From Flaccisagitta enflata (taxonomy: Eukaryota > Chaetognatha > Sagittoidea > Aphragmophora), in assembly GCA_965153355.1 (NCBI GenBank), contig OZ231126.1, positions 111,786,001-111,850,000 of the forward strand: a DNA stretch of 64,000 bases. Reading direction: 5' to 3'. The notes below the pieces were generated by a model, which made no database searches, was not told the DNA's origin, and worked only from the letters and a program-made list of their open reading frames with translations. A program made the position numbers and the translations under genes. This document shows positions 21,918 to 34,399 of the stretch, one piece after another. Position 1 is the stretch's first letter. Each line of letters begins with the position of its first letter.

Positions 21918-22212
21918 AGTATGGGCTGTAATGTGGTTGGCTTGGGACAGTTGTGCTGTAATGTGGTTGGGTAAGGACAGTTGTGCTGTAATGTGGTTTG
22001 GTAGGGACAGTTGTGCTGTAATGTGGTTGGGTAGGGACACTTGTGCTGTAATGTGGTTGGGTAGGGACACTTGTACTGTAATGTGGTTGGGTAGGGACAG
22101 TTGTGCTGTAATGTGGTTGGGTAGGGACAGTTGTGCTGTAATGTGGTTGGGTAGGGACGGTTGTGCTGTAATGTGGTTGGGTAGGGACACTTGTGCTGTA
22201 ATGTGGTTGAAA
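21918..22212. repeat. 30-bp minisatellite, about 10 copies
   Basis: Units of the form CTGTAATGTGGTTGGGTAGG then GACAGTTGTG. Because 30 is divisible by 3, all six frames stay open and produce repetitive ORFs, which are not taken as genes. Confidence 0.9.
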
Positions 22213-22340
22213 TCACTATTTCAGTCGACTCTGCTCCATCTCATATGTTGCTCTCCAAATCTTTCTAGGCCTACAGAGATATCTGCTCACAGACGGACAG
22301 ACCCTGTATTTAAAATGCCTAGCCAGCGACTAAAGAGAAT

Positions 22341-22530
22341 ACAAGGTCAAGTAGACGGCTACCTAAGTCGCGTGCTGGTGGGCAGGGGCAATAATAAACA
22401 GGTCGCCCAAGGGCAATATGTGGTCAGCGATACCCGTTGCCCTGCTTTGCATGATTTTGAATTGGAGTGAGAGGAAGCAGGGCAGCGGCCCCGAAGGGGA
22501 CAATGTCCTGTAGAACACAGGGGGACCTCT
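22341..22530 (+). repeat. small-element 5' end fused to the 12.7-kb-type repeat
   Basis: ACAAGGTCAAGTAGACGGC, TAAGTCGCGTGCTGGTGGGC and AGGGGCAATAATAAA (22341-22396) match the 5' end of the hairpin-ended family. The sequence then switches to GGTCGCCCAAGGGCAATA, shared with 12744 onward. Confidence 0.55.
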
Positions 22531-22672
22531 GCTCGATTGCATCATTGAATAACATGGAAAATTGACACAGAATTAATATTTTAATAGTTTCCATTGAAAA
22601 ACATGGAAAACTGATGAAAAGATAAAAAATGCAAAAGTTTCCATTGAATAGCATGCAGAATGAACTCCCTGG

Positions 22673-22979
22673 TATTTCACCAGAAGGAACCCAATATACT
22701 CCCCTTGCAACAACACTTCCAGCACTACCTACACGGTGATGAGAAGAAGAAGAGATGTGTAAGGCAAGGTGGTTATATTCAGAGTGACAAGATAATCGGC
22801 AGGGTCCAGAACCCCTCTCAATACTCTTCCTCCTACTTCCTCTTCTCTATGTAGAGGAGGAGGAAGGGATAAATGAAGCTCGGGCACAGCGCGACGGCGG
22901 GGGTGAGATAAGTAGGTTGAACAGCGAGCTTTGGGGTGGGGGTGCGTGGTGGAGCGCGATATATGCGATAGGGTATCAG
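22673..22979. mobile_element. solo LTR-like repeat, copy 1
   Basis: About 307 bp running TGGTATTTCACC to GGGTATCA on plus, with TG...CA ends on both strands. More than 95 percent of positions appear identical to 50606-50912 by eye. It is followed by GGCGCCCCACCGCTTA. No matching target duplication was found. Confidence 0.6.
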
Positions 22980-23384
22980 GCGCCCCACCGCTTAGAATAT
23001 TTCAACGAGCATAGAGAGTGTCAAATATTTTTATCCATACCTAAATACACTAGTGTATATCGCGCTCTTTGTTTAGTGCACTATGGAGTGGTTTTAGTTA
23101 ATAATGTGATCTAAGTGCTTCTTGAAGACTGAAAGTGATTTTGAATGTGGAAGTGCTGTTTAACCATCTTAAATACCCCTGCAAGTTACATAAAGCAAAT
23201 GACAACATGAGCGAGGTGAGTAAAACTTGAATTCAGATGAGAGATTGGTCAAAAAAAGAAAAGGCAAAGCATGGCTCTATATAGCAAGGATGACACGTTT
23301 GTGTTGGTGGTGGGATGGGGGCGGGGGGTAGGATACATATAAGAAAAGCATTGCAACTGGAATAATGTGAAAAAACAAGGATAA
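22980..23384. other. non-coding; possible mini first exon at 23208
   Basis: ATGAGCGAG|GTGAGT at about 23208 would be a three-codon start exon with a good donor. There is no downstream exon to confirm it. Confidence 0.2.
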
Positions 23385-23760
23385 TTTTGGATTGAATGCA
23401 ATATTATGTAGAGATTAGGATTACTACATGTAGAACATAAAATGTATAACAAAAGCTGTACATACAGTTGAAAGTAAAAAAAAATGAAATTGATTTAATT
23501 TGATCATTGAATAAAAGAGACTAAAATAAGTAGAAGGGGATTGAAATATTTTATAACAAATTTAGGGAAATTTGGGATTGAATGCAATATTATGTAGAAG
23601 GCGAGATTATGATTTGTAAAACATAAAATCCATAAAAAAGCTTTACAAAATGTGGTATAAGGGGGCTGAAATAATGTAAAAAAAACAACAAGGGTAATTT
23701 GGAATTGAATGCAGTATTATAGAGCAATATTACGACATGTAAGAACATGAAACAATTAAC
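23385..23760. repeat. imperfect tandem repeat, three units
   Basis: GGATTGAATGCAATATTATG recurs at about 23389, 23574 and 23700 with related flanks (ACATGTAGAACATAAAAT). Confidence 0.55.
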
Positions 23761-24379
23761 AGAAGCTTCTAAATTTTTTTTTTTTGAAATTGATTGGCTC
23801 AGTGTATGAAAAAAAAAATATAAAAGCGCATGTTTAAACTTGGGGGGGGGGTGAAAGGAAAGACTATGAAATAATCAATATAAGCGCAGGTGGTAATACA
23901 GTGTATTGAGATTTGGATAAGAGGGAAAAGATATGAGGGAGATCAGTGCGGAGGGGGGGGGGGCTGGGTATGTGGTTGTGCCTGTGATTGGGAGGGGATA
24001 AGAACACAAGACAGGGAGAACTTGCAGTCTTTAAGAATTGATGTGTCGTAGTCTTCCAGTTTTTTTTTCTAAAGATTTAGCTTGCTTCTACAAAAGACAC
24101 GGGGCTTTATGAGGCTAAGGCCACTCTGACGCAGATTCTCTGTCAAAGCTGTATTACACACATGATTGGTTTTGCTGAGTCTTGGTTTCACACGAGGCAC
24201 ATTGCGATTATTAGAGCCTTTTCTGAATTTGGTTGCCAGTTAGCGATTTTCATGGTCATGTCTAGTCACACACGCATTGGATAGTAGATGCATGAGCTGC
24301 CGTCCCGTCGCGGAATTTACATATCTCATCATTGTATGAAGCTCGATCACACACGCGCTCGAGTGCGGGTGTGAGAGCT
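23761..24379. other. non-coding, no gene recognised
   Basis: Contains poly-G tracts at 23842 and 23954. No supported gene. Confidence 0.4.
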
Positions 24380-24387
24380 GTTGTTGC

Positions 24388-24486
<99 letters not shown>

Positions 24487-24500
24487 GGTTGTTGTTATGG
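24380..24500. repeat. (TTG)n microsatellite
   Basis: About 38 TTG units. Confidence 0.95.
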
Positions 24501-24503
24501 TTG

Positions 24504-24689
24504 TCAAGTAATTGCTGACGAGGGTATTGAGCAACCCACGTGGGCTGACAGAGGTTGTACAACTGACCCCCCTTTTGGACTAAACTCGGCAGGATAAACT
24601 TGTTTCAGAGCTGCTTCAGTAATGCCAAAAGATTGTGTGGTGGGTTGAGAGGGTTGTTGTTGTTGTTGTTGTTGAGGGTGATCGCCCAT
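24504..24689 (-). CDS. possible Gln-rich exon, low confidence
   Basis: A minus-strand frame reads MGDHPQQQQQQQPSQPTTQ, then SFGITEAALKQVYPAEF and PKGGSVVQPLSAHVGC. The second half is not simple sequence and looks coding. A possible acceptor (GTGCCAG) precedes it. On the other side the frame runs into the (CAA)n array after a stop. It could be an exon of a Gln-rich regulatory protein; unproven. Confidence 0.25.
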   Translation of the reverse strand: MGDHPQQQQQQQPSQPTTQSFGITEAALKQVYPAEFSPKGGSVVQPLSAHVGCSIPSSAIT

Positions 24690-27129
24690 CTGGCACGCAT
24701 TTTGAGAGGGTGTGGTGGCTCAGTTTTCAGTTGTGTGTCGTTGCTTTGCAAGAGAGGTCAGGGAATCCCGGATGACACTTCAAATTGAGGATGGTTCCTT
24801 AAAGTGCCACCAAATGTTGCCCCGCGAATTCGTAGAAGCCAGCCAGTTCTGCATACAGGAATTTGTAGAAAACGGTAGATGGATGTAGAAGGGTAATTGT
24901 AGGTTTATGTGTTGACATGATCCATAAAGCATGTGAATATTAACTAGGGTGCGATGAGGGGGGGGCATGAATTAGGCTTGAAATTACAAGTTACTTATAA
25001 GGTAAATTTGAAAAATGCTAAGAGGAAAACAAGTAGGTTCATAGTTGATTGTCTGAGCACTAAATTGATAATGTCTGGTTTAGTTGCAAACCGGGAGATG
25101 GCAGATTGTTTTTTTTTTTGAGTGGCTAAATCAGGGTCTTGCATTTTAGTTTGGTACTTGATGAAGTAAAGCTTATTTTTGTATAGGGCAATTTTAAGAT
25201 ACAGCTTCATTTGAAGGACCTAAATCTAGAGAAAGATTAAGAAGGTTTATGAATACATTGCAGTTCAAATTTTTTTTTTGGGGGGGGGGGTAGTGGGGGA
25301 GACAAAAAAAAAGGATTACTATAGTGGAATTCCATCTTGACACTTATAGGATATCCGCATTTAAGAGACAACAGTGTCTGGTTACGATTTTTTTTTCCGG
25401 CTTCTCCAATTTAAAAAAAACATCTGTTTACGAAATCTTGGAATTAAGAGACAAAATTTTTTTTCAAATATCTCTTATATCAGGGTAAATTTTGAACAAA
25501 TTTGATGGATTTTTTCCTTTAAAAAAAAATTGCAATTGGAGATGATTTTCAAAAAAAAAAAATGTTTTACTCCAAAATGATCATATATTTCTTGCACCAT
25601 GAATGCACAGCCATGAACTTAATCACTGCTGATGAATAAACTTAAAGCATATGGATGTGGTTACACTGTGAATTTTGTAGTTATTAGTAACTAACTAAAA
25701 ATTCTTAATAAAACAATGAATTTAATTTAAGGGATTTTTGATTAAGGAGACAAAAAAAATAGTCAGTCCCTAGAAATCCCCCATACTGACGCTCTACTGT
25801 TCTTACAGGGTGATCAATCTCAACTGGCAAAAGTTACTCAATGTTTTCCCAATATGTACGGTTGGAGTTTTAACGGAATCTCAAATATTCTTTGATCCTA
25901 TTACTTTTATATCTTGTCTTAAAAGGATGTGATATACTTTCACTACCGGGTGATTGTTTGAAAAGCCTACTAACTTGACCATAACCTAATAACTTATCTT
26001 TGACCTTGACCATTTTTTTCCTATTTAAGTAATAAAAAAAAATGCGGGGCACTATTGAATTTGTTTTATGGAGGTTAGTAGGGGAAATGAAAAAAAATCT
26101 AGATGTACTTAAAAAGTTTGCATTAGAATAACATAAGATAAGTTCTTTGTCCTAAGATGCCTTTGAAATTTCGTCATTTGACTTTCTGTCTCTGAAATTA
26201 ATTTCAACCCAAGATATAGACTTTGAAGTGAGTTTTAATGTGCCAACACATACATATACTTTCTCTGCAGAAAACACTCTTTCCTAAAATTTGCGATTAG
26301 CGCCCCCTCATTCATTAATGTATGTGTAGATGATTTCATATAAACGTTGCAATTTGTGAAAAATATTCAGTAATTCAGTGCAATAGATCAAAACCCAAGA
26401 AAATACATTTTTTTATTTTATTGCATGCTATTTTATGTTTTCATTATGTTTTTTTTTTATGTTTTTCCTTTTGCTTTTTTTTTTTTTTCCTTTTTTTTCT
26501 TTTTTTTTTTTTTAAGGGGGCGCTAAAAATAGGGGTGGTGATGAACGCAGGAAATACCATAGTTGAACACAGTCTAAGAGTTTATATGTCGGTTTTTTTC
26601 TTTTTTTTTTTATATGTAGACTGAAACAGATACAAATCTTAATTTTGGGGCTAAAATCTCTCTAGTTTAATGAATAAAGAGACTTCAAGCTTTCAGTGTG
26701 TCAGCACGCAACACGCTAGTTATAGATACAAGCATGTAACCAAATCACAGGTATTTTCATGATTAAGACCAGCATTCACTCAGGATCACTTTTCAAACAG
26801 CCCATACATCAATTTGACAAGGCAGAAGGACAAACGACATGTAAGGACAGATAAAGGGTTGATAAACGGCCTCTTTTCAATCATTCACAAGAACTTAGCC
26901 TGATTTTGATATGGGTGGAAAATCCAAAGAAAAGGCCAAATCCGTTGATGCAAGCGCTGATCCGTTTTGGTTAGAGAGAGTTTTGCTGTTCAGGAATTTT
27001 TTTCACACTCACGGACCTGATTAAAGGACAAAGGAAAAAAAGGATCATGAGAGAATTAATTTTGTCATTTTGAATAGGGCAATTTTTTATGTGGAGAAGT
27101 AGAATTTGCTTTCTAAACTGATGTTTATA
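24690..27129. other. AT-rich non-coding, no gene recognised
   Basis: Many homopolymer A and T runs, with poly-T at 26475-26512. No ORF with coding character and no repeat recognised. Confidence 0.4.
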
Positions 27130-27745
27130 GGCTAGGCCGTACTCACCAACAACCTTTAGAAACAACATGACTCAAATAATAATTGTCATGATATTGTTGG
27201 ATTTCAATATAATAATTAGTATTCTGGTATGTGAAAGGTAAACATAACTTATATGTAGTTGTCTGAAGAGAATTGACATAGGCCTTACCAATGGCCATCA
27301 CAAGATTACCATTCCATCGTTATGATTGTGTTATGATAACTGCTATAGGTCATTGTTAGTTAATTCTGCTGGTATTCTATAGGACAAATGACATTATGGT
27401 ATGGAAAAGGAATTTTTGTAAAGATTGTAAATATTTTGGGTAGGCCGCACTCACAACGACCCCAATGTAAAACATGACTAAAAATACCATCATGATTTTG
27501 CACTGTTTATTTGAATATTTTGTATAGATGTGCTTTAGAAGTTCTGGAGAGCCGTACTTACTAACAACTTTTATGGACAAGATGACACAAATCAAATCAT
27601 TATGATTTTGTTCTGCTTTGCATACTACCATGGAAAACTAAAAACAAAATTGGATAGATGTCTGAAAAAAAAAAAAATGGGTGAGGCCAAACTTACTAAT
27701 GACCTTTATGTAAAACATTACCCAAACAATTATCATTCAAAGGTG
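27130..27745 (-). repeat. tandem units each ending in a splice-donor-like site
   Basis: On minus, five related units contain GTCATGTT..TT/AC and then a hydrophobic frame (VMLFLKVVG, VMFYIGVVV, VILSIKVVS, VMFYIKVIS), ending in GGTGAGTACGGCC, TGTGAGTGCGGCC, AGTAAGTACGG, AGTAAGTTTGGCC or GGTAAGGCC. Donor-like sites lie at about 27141, 27283, 27449, 27556 and 27691 (spacing 107-166 bp). Confidence 0.5.
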
Positions 27746-28026
27746 TACTGAATAAATAGAATAAATGATGAGTAAATATTAGCATATTGGATGTTAGCAT
27801 GCATATATGGGACTTAAGATCTTAAGCCAACGCCCCACCGCTTTGTGATAGGTGGATCCATAGGGCAGTTTGTAGTTTCAAAAGTGAGAACCATTGCTTT
27901 TGATTGTTCTGCATACTGTTTACATAGGATTCTGGGCATGTGAGTGCCAGTGATGAAGTGAATGGATGTGAATTCCCAGTGTATGTCATTCATTATGTCC
28001 AATTTCTCCAGTAGATAACTAGGTTG
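27746..28026. other. non-coding, no gene recognised
   Basis: Contains ACGCCCCACCGCTTTGTG at 27830, a motif shared with 22979 and 40548. Confidence 0.4.
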
Positions 28027-29752
28027 ATTTTTAGTCGCGTGCACGCGACTCTACAACCCGCTTTGTCCGTCGGTCGGTTGGTCGGTCGGTCGGTCGGTTG
28101 GTTGGTCACACTTTACTTTTTTTATCAATTTTATTTCCTTAAGTCATTTTTAGTCATTCTAAGTCATTCTAAGTTATTCTAAGTCATTCTAAGTCATTCT
28201 TAGTCATTTTAAGTCATTTTAAGTTATTCTAAGTCATTATTGTCATTTCATTCAATATAGTCCTTTTCATAGTTTTCAGTCATGCTAAGTCATTTCAAGT
28301 TATTTTAAGTCATTTCAAGTGATTCTAAGTCATTTCAAGTGATTTTAAGGCATTTTAATTCATTCCAAGTCATTTTAAGTCATTATTGTCATTTTAGTCA
28401 CTATAATCCTTTTCATCATTTGATGTTATTTTAGGTCATTTTAAGTCATTTTAAGTCATTTTAAGTCATTTTAAGTCACTTTATGTCATTATACGTCATT
28501 CTAAGTCATCTTAGGTCATTTTTAGTCATTCTAAGTCATTCTAAGTCATTTTCAGTCATTTTAGTCATTTTAGTCAATGTAGTGATTTCACTTTTTATTT
28601 ATTTAATTATAGGTAATTATAGGTCATTATGAAATTTTGGGTAATCATAGGTCATTATAGGTAATCATAGGTCATTGTAGGTAATTATAGGTCATTATGT
28701 AATTATAGGTAATTATAGGTCATTAAAGGTAATTATAGGTTATTATGCAATTATAGGTCATTATTGGTAATAATATGTCAGTATGTAATCATAGGTAATT
28801 ATAGGTAATTATAGGTAATTATAGGTAATTATAGGACATAATAGGTAATTATAGGTAATTATAGGTAATTAGAGGTAATTATAGGTCATTATGTAATTAT
28901 AGGTAATTATAGGTCATAAGAGGTAATTATAGGTCATTACAGGTCATAATGCAATTATAGGTCATTATTGGTAATTTTAGGTCATTATGTAATTTTAGAA
29001 AATTATAGCTTATAAAAGGTAATAATAGATCATTATAGGTAATTCTAGGTCATTATGTAATTATAGGTAATTATAGGTCATTATAGATAGTTATAGGTAA
29101 TAATAGGTCATTATGAAATCAAAGGTAATTATTGGTAATCAAAGGTTATTAAAGGTAATTACAGGTCATTATGTAATTATAGGTAATTATAGGGTATTAT
29201 AGGTCATTATAGGTAATTATACATCAATTAACAATTATAGGTAATTATAGGTCATTATTCAATTATTGGTAATTTTAGCTAATCATAGGTAATTATAGGT
29301 AATTATAGGTCATTATCCAATTATAGGTAATTATAGGTAATCATAGGTCATTATGTTTGTAAAGGTAGGTATGGGTAATCATAGGTAATCATAGGTCTTT
29401 TTAGGTATTTGTAGGTCATTATTTAATTATGAGTAATTATAGGTAATTATAGGTAATCATAGGTCATTATAGGTAATTATAGGTCATTATGTTATTATAA
29501 GTTTTTGTGGGTAATTATGGGTAATCATACATTATTATTGGTAATCATTGGTCCATATGTAATCATAGGTACTTATAGGTCATTATTTGATTATGGGTAA
29601 TAATTATAGGTAATTATAGGTAATTATAGGTAATTAAAGGTCAGCAGGTAATTATAGTCTTTATTGTCATCACAGGAAATAATGTACTTATATAATTAGG
29701 CGATTATGTAAAGAAGTATCGCACGCGACTTATAGGTGTTGGCCTTGTTCTT
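28027..29752 (-). mobile_element. hairpin-ended element, subtype I, expanded to 1.7 kb
   Basis: On plus the left end is TTTTAGTCGCGTGCACGCG with the hairpin at 28033-28050. Then come ACAACCCGCTTTGTCC, a GGTC/GGTT tract and TCACACTTTACTTTTTT. The interior 28140-29690 is a 10-bp minisatellite in two sequence classes, AAGTCATTCT-like to about 28590 and AGGTAATTAT-like to about 29690. The right end is GCACGCGACTTATAGGTG and TTGGCCTTGTTC (29721-29750), the reversed 5' end. Both ends match the 369-bp copy at 4705-5073. Confidence 0.8.
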
Positions 29753-30485
29753 TTTAAATTGGCTTCCTCTGTTCATCATATCCTTTTTTATTACTAGCTA
29801 TAAATGATTTCTATCTGAATGGTAACTTGCGTTGTATGTCATTTGTCAAATTCCGCAATCCCTGAGTGCAGTTCACTTTCATCACATGACCAGATCCAGT
29901 GTTATGTATGCATGACCAATATTGCACAATGCCACTTTGAGTTGTGAGCAATGCTGAGCTTCAGGGTTGGATTCTCGCATTTAATTGAAAAAGATGAGAC
30001 TTGGGGTCTTTGATAGCCAGTTTCGTCTGTTGAGCTTTTAGTAGCGCAATTAAAATTGTGAGATTGGAGTAGCAAGATGCAATTTGTGCACCTTGTGCCA
30101 GAAATTTGTTGCGGGATGTTAAATGTGAGTTTTCTGCCACCAGATGGAAGTATTGAGTGGCTATCTGCAAGCTGGATGCTTGTTGCCAGATGAAAGGAAG
30201 CTGGGAGATGCAAGTTGCAAGATTTCAGTAGTGCAATGAAAAGAGTCAGTTGCAAGCTTTATATACAACCTAGTTCCCAGACGCTATCAGTTATTAGATG
30301 AGAGCAGACCTGTCCTGTGCCAGATGCTGGTTGCAAGATGCTGGTTGCAAGATGCTGGCTGCAAGAAAACTGAGTTCATTGCATCACCAGTGTATCCGGA
30401 GGGCTGTTGTCGTTGAGCAGTGACAAGTAAACTATTCAGCAAGAGGAAGTTACACACCAAGTTTGATTATTGGGGAGCAAAAAGA
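29753..30485. other. non-coding; short GCAAGATGCTGGTT tandem at 30320-30362
   Basis: Scattered TTGCAAGATGC motifs. No gene recognised. Confidence 0.4.
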
Positions 30486-32010
30486 ATCAGAGGCAACCTG
30501 GATTTTACTGGTTGCAGGGAACTCCACCAACTTGGCATGCTGAAAGTTGGAGTGCTTTTTTTTTTTTTGCCATAAACTTAGTGAACTTCTGGTTGTTACA
30601 AGAAATCTTGACAGAGCTATGGAAACCTATTTGAAGATTTAAGTATGAGGATGTAGTCACTCAGCAGTCATATGAGTCACATGTTTCACAGTCATATGAA
30701 AGAGACCATGAAAACTCAGTGTCAGACACTCAGAGGCAACGTGGATCCTACTTAAAATATGAGGAGGCAGTCATTCAGCGGTCACATGGAATCTGTGGGA
30801 GAGAAACTCAGAGGGCGCATGGATGTCATTCCATTACAGGAATAGTTACTCAGAGGTACCATGGAAACTCAGCGACAGACACTCAGAGACAACATGGATT
30901 TTACCTAAAAATATGAGGAGGTAGTCACTCAGCGGTCACATGGAATCTGTGGGAGAGAAACTCAGAGGGCGCATGGATGTCATTCCATTACAGGAATAGT
31001 TACTCAGAGGTACCATGGAAACTCAGCGACAGACATTCAGAGACAACATGGATTTTACCTAAAAATATGAGGAGGTAGTCACTCAGCGGTCACATGGAAT
31101 CTGTGGGAGAGAAACTCAGAGGGCGCATGGTTGCATTCCATTACAGGAATAGTTACTCAGAGGTACCATGGAAACTCAGCGACAGACACTCAGAGACAAC
31201 ATGGATTTTACCTAAAATATGAGGAGGTAGTCACTCAGCGGTCACATGGAATCTGTGGGAGAGAAACTCAGAGGGCGCATGGATGTCATTCCATTACAGG
31301 AATAGTTACTCAGAGGTACCATGGAAACTCAGCGACAGACACTCAGAGACAACATGGATTTTACCTAAAAATATGAGGAGGTAGTCACTCAGCGGTCACA
31401 TGGAATCTGTGGGAGAGAAACTCAGAGGGCGCATGGATGTCATTCCATTACAGGAATAGTTACTCAGAGGTACCATGGAAACTCAGCGACAGACACTCAG
31501 AGACAACATGGATTTTACCAAAAAATATGAGGAGGTAGTCACTCAGCGGTCACATGGAATCTGTGGGAGAGAAACTCAGAGGGCGCATGGATGTCATTCC
31601 ATTACAGGAATAGTTACTCAGAGGTACCATGGAAACTCAGCGACAGACACTCAGAGACAACATGGATTTTACCTAAAATATGAGGAGGTAGTCACTCAGC
31701 GGTCACATGGAATCTGTGGGAGAGAAACTCAGAGGGCGCATGGATGTCATTCCATTACAGGAATAGTTACTCAGAGGTACCATGGAAACTCAGCGACAGA
31801 CACTCAGAGACAACATGGATTTTACCTAAAATACGAGGAAGTAGTCACTCAGCGGTCACATGGAATCTGTTGGAGAGAAACTCAGAGGGCGCATGGATGT
31901 CATTCCATTACAGGAATAGTTACTCAGAGGTACCATGGAAACTCAGCGACAGACACTCAGAGGCAACATGGATCTTACTAGTCGCAGGGCGTCCCCCACT
32001 TGGCATGCTA
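30486..32010 (+). repeat. 153/154-bp tandem array with partly open frame
   Basis: About eight units start with GAGGAGGTAGTCACTCAGCG at 30915, 31069, 31221, 31375, 31529, 31682 and 31835, plus a diverged unit at 30650-30900. Units of 153 bp keep a frame (YEEVVTQRSHGICGRET, SITGIVTQRYHGNSATDTQ), while 154-bp units shift it. Related sequences flank the array: CAACCTGGATTTTACTGG / ACTTGGCATGCT at 30494-30542 and CAACATGGATCTTACTAG / ACTTGGCATGCT at 31964-32009. Confidence 0.9.
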
Positions 32011-32504
32011 ATGGGTACAGTACACCCAGAAGAACCTTTCCTCTATTGTATTGAATTTTATTTCCCCTTGATAGCCATCCATGCACAAATCCGGTTACAA
32101 TGGCCAGTTGTCCTGAAAAGTGCGGAGGCAGTTACTCAAGTATTGGGTTGGTTATTTTTATTCCAGTGTGATGAGATAATCCCACCTGTATGTTATGACC
32201 ACTTTGTTGTTCATGAGCTTGTTTTTTTTTCTTTTTTGGGGGGGGGGTCTGGATATTTTGTCACAATGGTTCTTTGCCTTACCGGGCAGAGTTTTTAGGT
32301 TTGTTTTTTTGTTTTTTTTTTTTCATTTCTTCAATTGAGATGATGAAGACAAAAGGAGAGATGACACCGGTAATGGAGGCGACGCTAGAGGCTTTCAATC
32401 CATGTGAGAAAGCAGGGCGTCAGGAGTTATTGGAATTGAGTTTGATACGAGTGAAGTTGTTGTTGATGGTGTTGTGAATTGTATTGTGTGACTTATCACA
32501 TCGC
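32011..32504. other. non-coding between arrays
   Basis: Poly-T and poly-G tracts, then 32444-32482 (GATACGAGTGAAGTTGTTG), which recurs beyond the next array at 34287. No gene recognised. Confidence 0.4.
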
Positions 32505-34225
32505 ATCTGAAGATGACAGGTGGCTTGTATGCCGCAAAATTCTCTTATGTTCTTACCACCTAAAATGTGGATTTAACATGACTCACATTACACATGCGGG
32601 CTGCCTTGCCGCAGGTGGTTTGTATGCCGCAAAATTTTCTTGTGTTCTTACCACCTAATGTGTGGACTTAACACCCATTAACATTACACATGCGGGCTGC
32701 CTCGCCGCAGGTGGCTTGTATGCCGCAAAATTCTCTTGTGTGCCTGCCACCCAAAATGTGGACTTAACACCTACTCACATTACACATGCGGGCTGCCTTG
32801 CCGCAGGTGGCTTGTATGCCGCAAAATTCTCTTGTGTTGTTTCCACCTAACATGTGGTCTAACACCTATTACATAACACTTGCGGGCTGCCTTGCCGCAG
32901 GTGGTTTGTATGCCGCAAAACTCTCTTGTGTTCTTACCACCTAAAATGTGGACTTAACATCACTCACATTACACATGCGGACTACCTTGCCGCAGGTGGA
33001 TTGTATGCCGCAAAATTTTCTTGTGTTCTTACCATCTAAAGTGTGGAATTAACACCTACTCACATTACACATGCGGGCTGCCTTGCCGCAGGTGACTTGT
33101 ATGCCGCAAAATTCTCTTGTGTGCTTACCACCCAAAATGTGGACTTAACACCTACTCACTTTACACATGCGGGCTGCCTTGCCGCAGGTGGCATGTATGC
33201 CGCCCAATTTTCTTGTGTTCTCACCACCTAAAGTGTGGACTTAACACCTACTCACATTACACATGCGGGCTGCCTTGCCGCAGGTGGCTTGTATGCCGCG
33301 AAATTCTCTCGTGTTCTTACCACCTAAAATGTGGACTTAACATCAATCACATTACACATGCGGGCTGCCTTGCCGCAGGTGGCTTGTATGCCGCAAAATT
33401 TTCTTAAGTTCTTACCACCTAACGTGTGGATTTAACACCTACTTACATTACACATGCGGTCTGCCTTGTCGCAGGTGGCTTGTATGCCGCAAAATTCTCT
33501 TGTGTTCTTACCACCTAACGTGTGGACTTAACACCCATTTACATAACACTTGCAGGCTGCCTTGCCGCAGGTGGTTTGTATGCTGCAAAACTCTCTTGTG
33601 TTCTTACCACCTAAAATGTGGACTTAACATCACTCACATTACACATGCGGACTACCTTGCTGCAGGTGGCTTGTATGCCGCAAAATTTTCTTGTGTTATT
33701 ACCACCCTAAATGTGTACTTAACACCTACTCACTTTACACATGCGGGCTGCCTTGCCGCAGGTGGCTTGTTTGCCGCAAAATTCTCCTGTGTGCTTACCA
33801 CCAAAAGTGTGGACTTGACACCTACTCACATTACACACGCGGGCTGCCTTGCTGCAAGTGGCTCGTATGCCGCAAAATTCTCTTGCGTTCTTACCACCTA
33901 GCGTGTGGACTTAACACCTACTTACATTACACATGCGGGTTACCTTGCCGCAGGTGGCTTGTATGCCCCAAAATTCTGTTGGATGTTTACCACCTAAAGT
34001 GTGGACTTAACACCTACTCACATTACACATGCGGGCTGCCTTGCCGCAAGTGGCTCGTATGCCGCAAAATTCTCTTGCGTTCTTACCACCTAGCATGTGG
34101 GCTTAACACCTACTTACATTACACATGCGGGTTACCTTGCCGCAGGTGGCTTGTATGCCCCACCTAAAGTGTGGACTTCACACCTACTCACATTACACAT
34201 GCGGGCTGCCTTGCCGCAAGTGTAT
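32505..34225. repeat. 95-96-bp satellite, about 18 units
   Basis: Each unit contains ACATTACACATGCGGGCTGC, CTTGCCGCAGGTGGCTTG and TATGCCGCAAAATTCTCTTG. Phase markers (TGCGGG) lie at 32595, 32691, 32787, 32881, 32976 and so on. The open frames inside are repeat by-products. Confidence 0.92.
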
Positions 34226-34399
34226 GATTTGATCGATGATGTGGGAAGAAAGGCTGCCACAAGTGGTGGGATCCGAAGTGAGGTTAATACGAGTGAAGTT
34301 CTTGTGATGGCGTTGTGAATTGTAACACTGACCAATGGTGCCGCGGCCAATGATGTTGCAGGAGTTGAAATTGAAGAGGAGAGGTGAGATGAGATGAGA

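Noticed and set aside
21813-22470. Repetitive ORFs on both strands over the 30-bp minisatellite
   Set aside because: A unit length divisible by three keeps frames open; the unit shows no sign of protein selection.
32662-34167. Cys-rich repetitive ORFs in the 95-bp satellite
   Set aside because: Frames change between units and both strands are open; satellite by-product.
32505-34225. CRISPR-like array
   Set aside because: Units are contiguous 95-bp repeats without distinct spacers, in a eukaryotic context.
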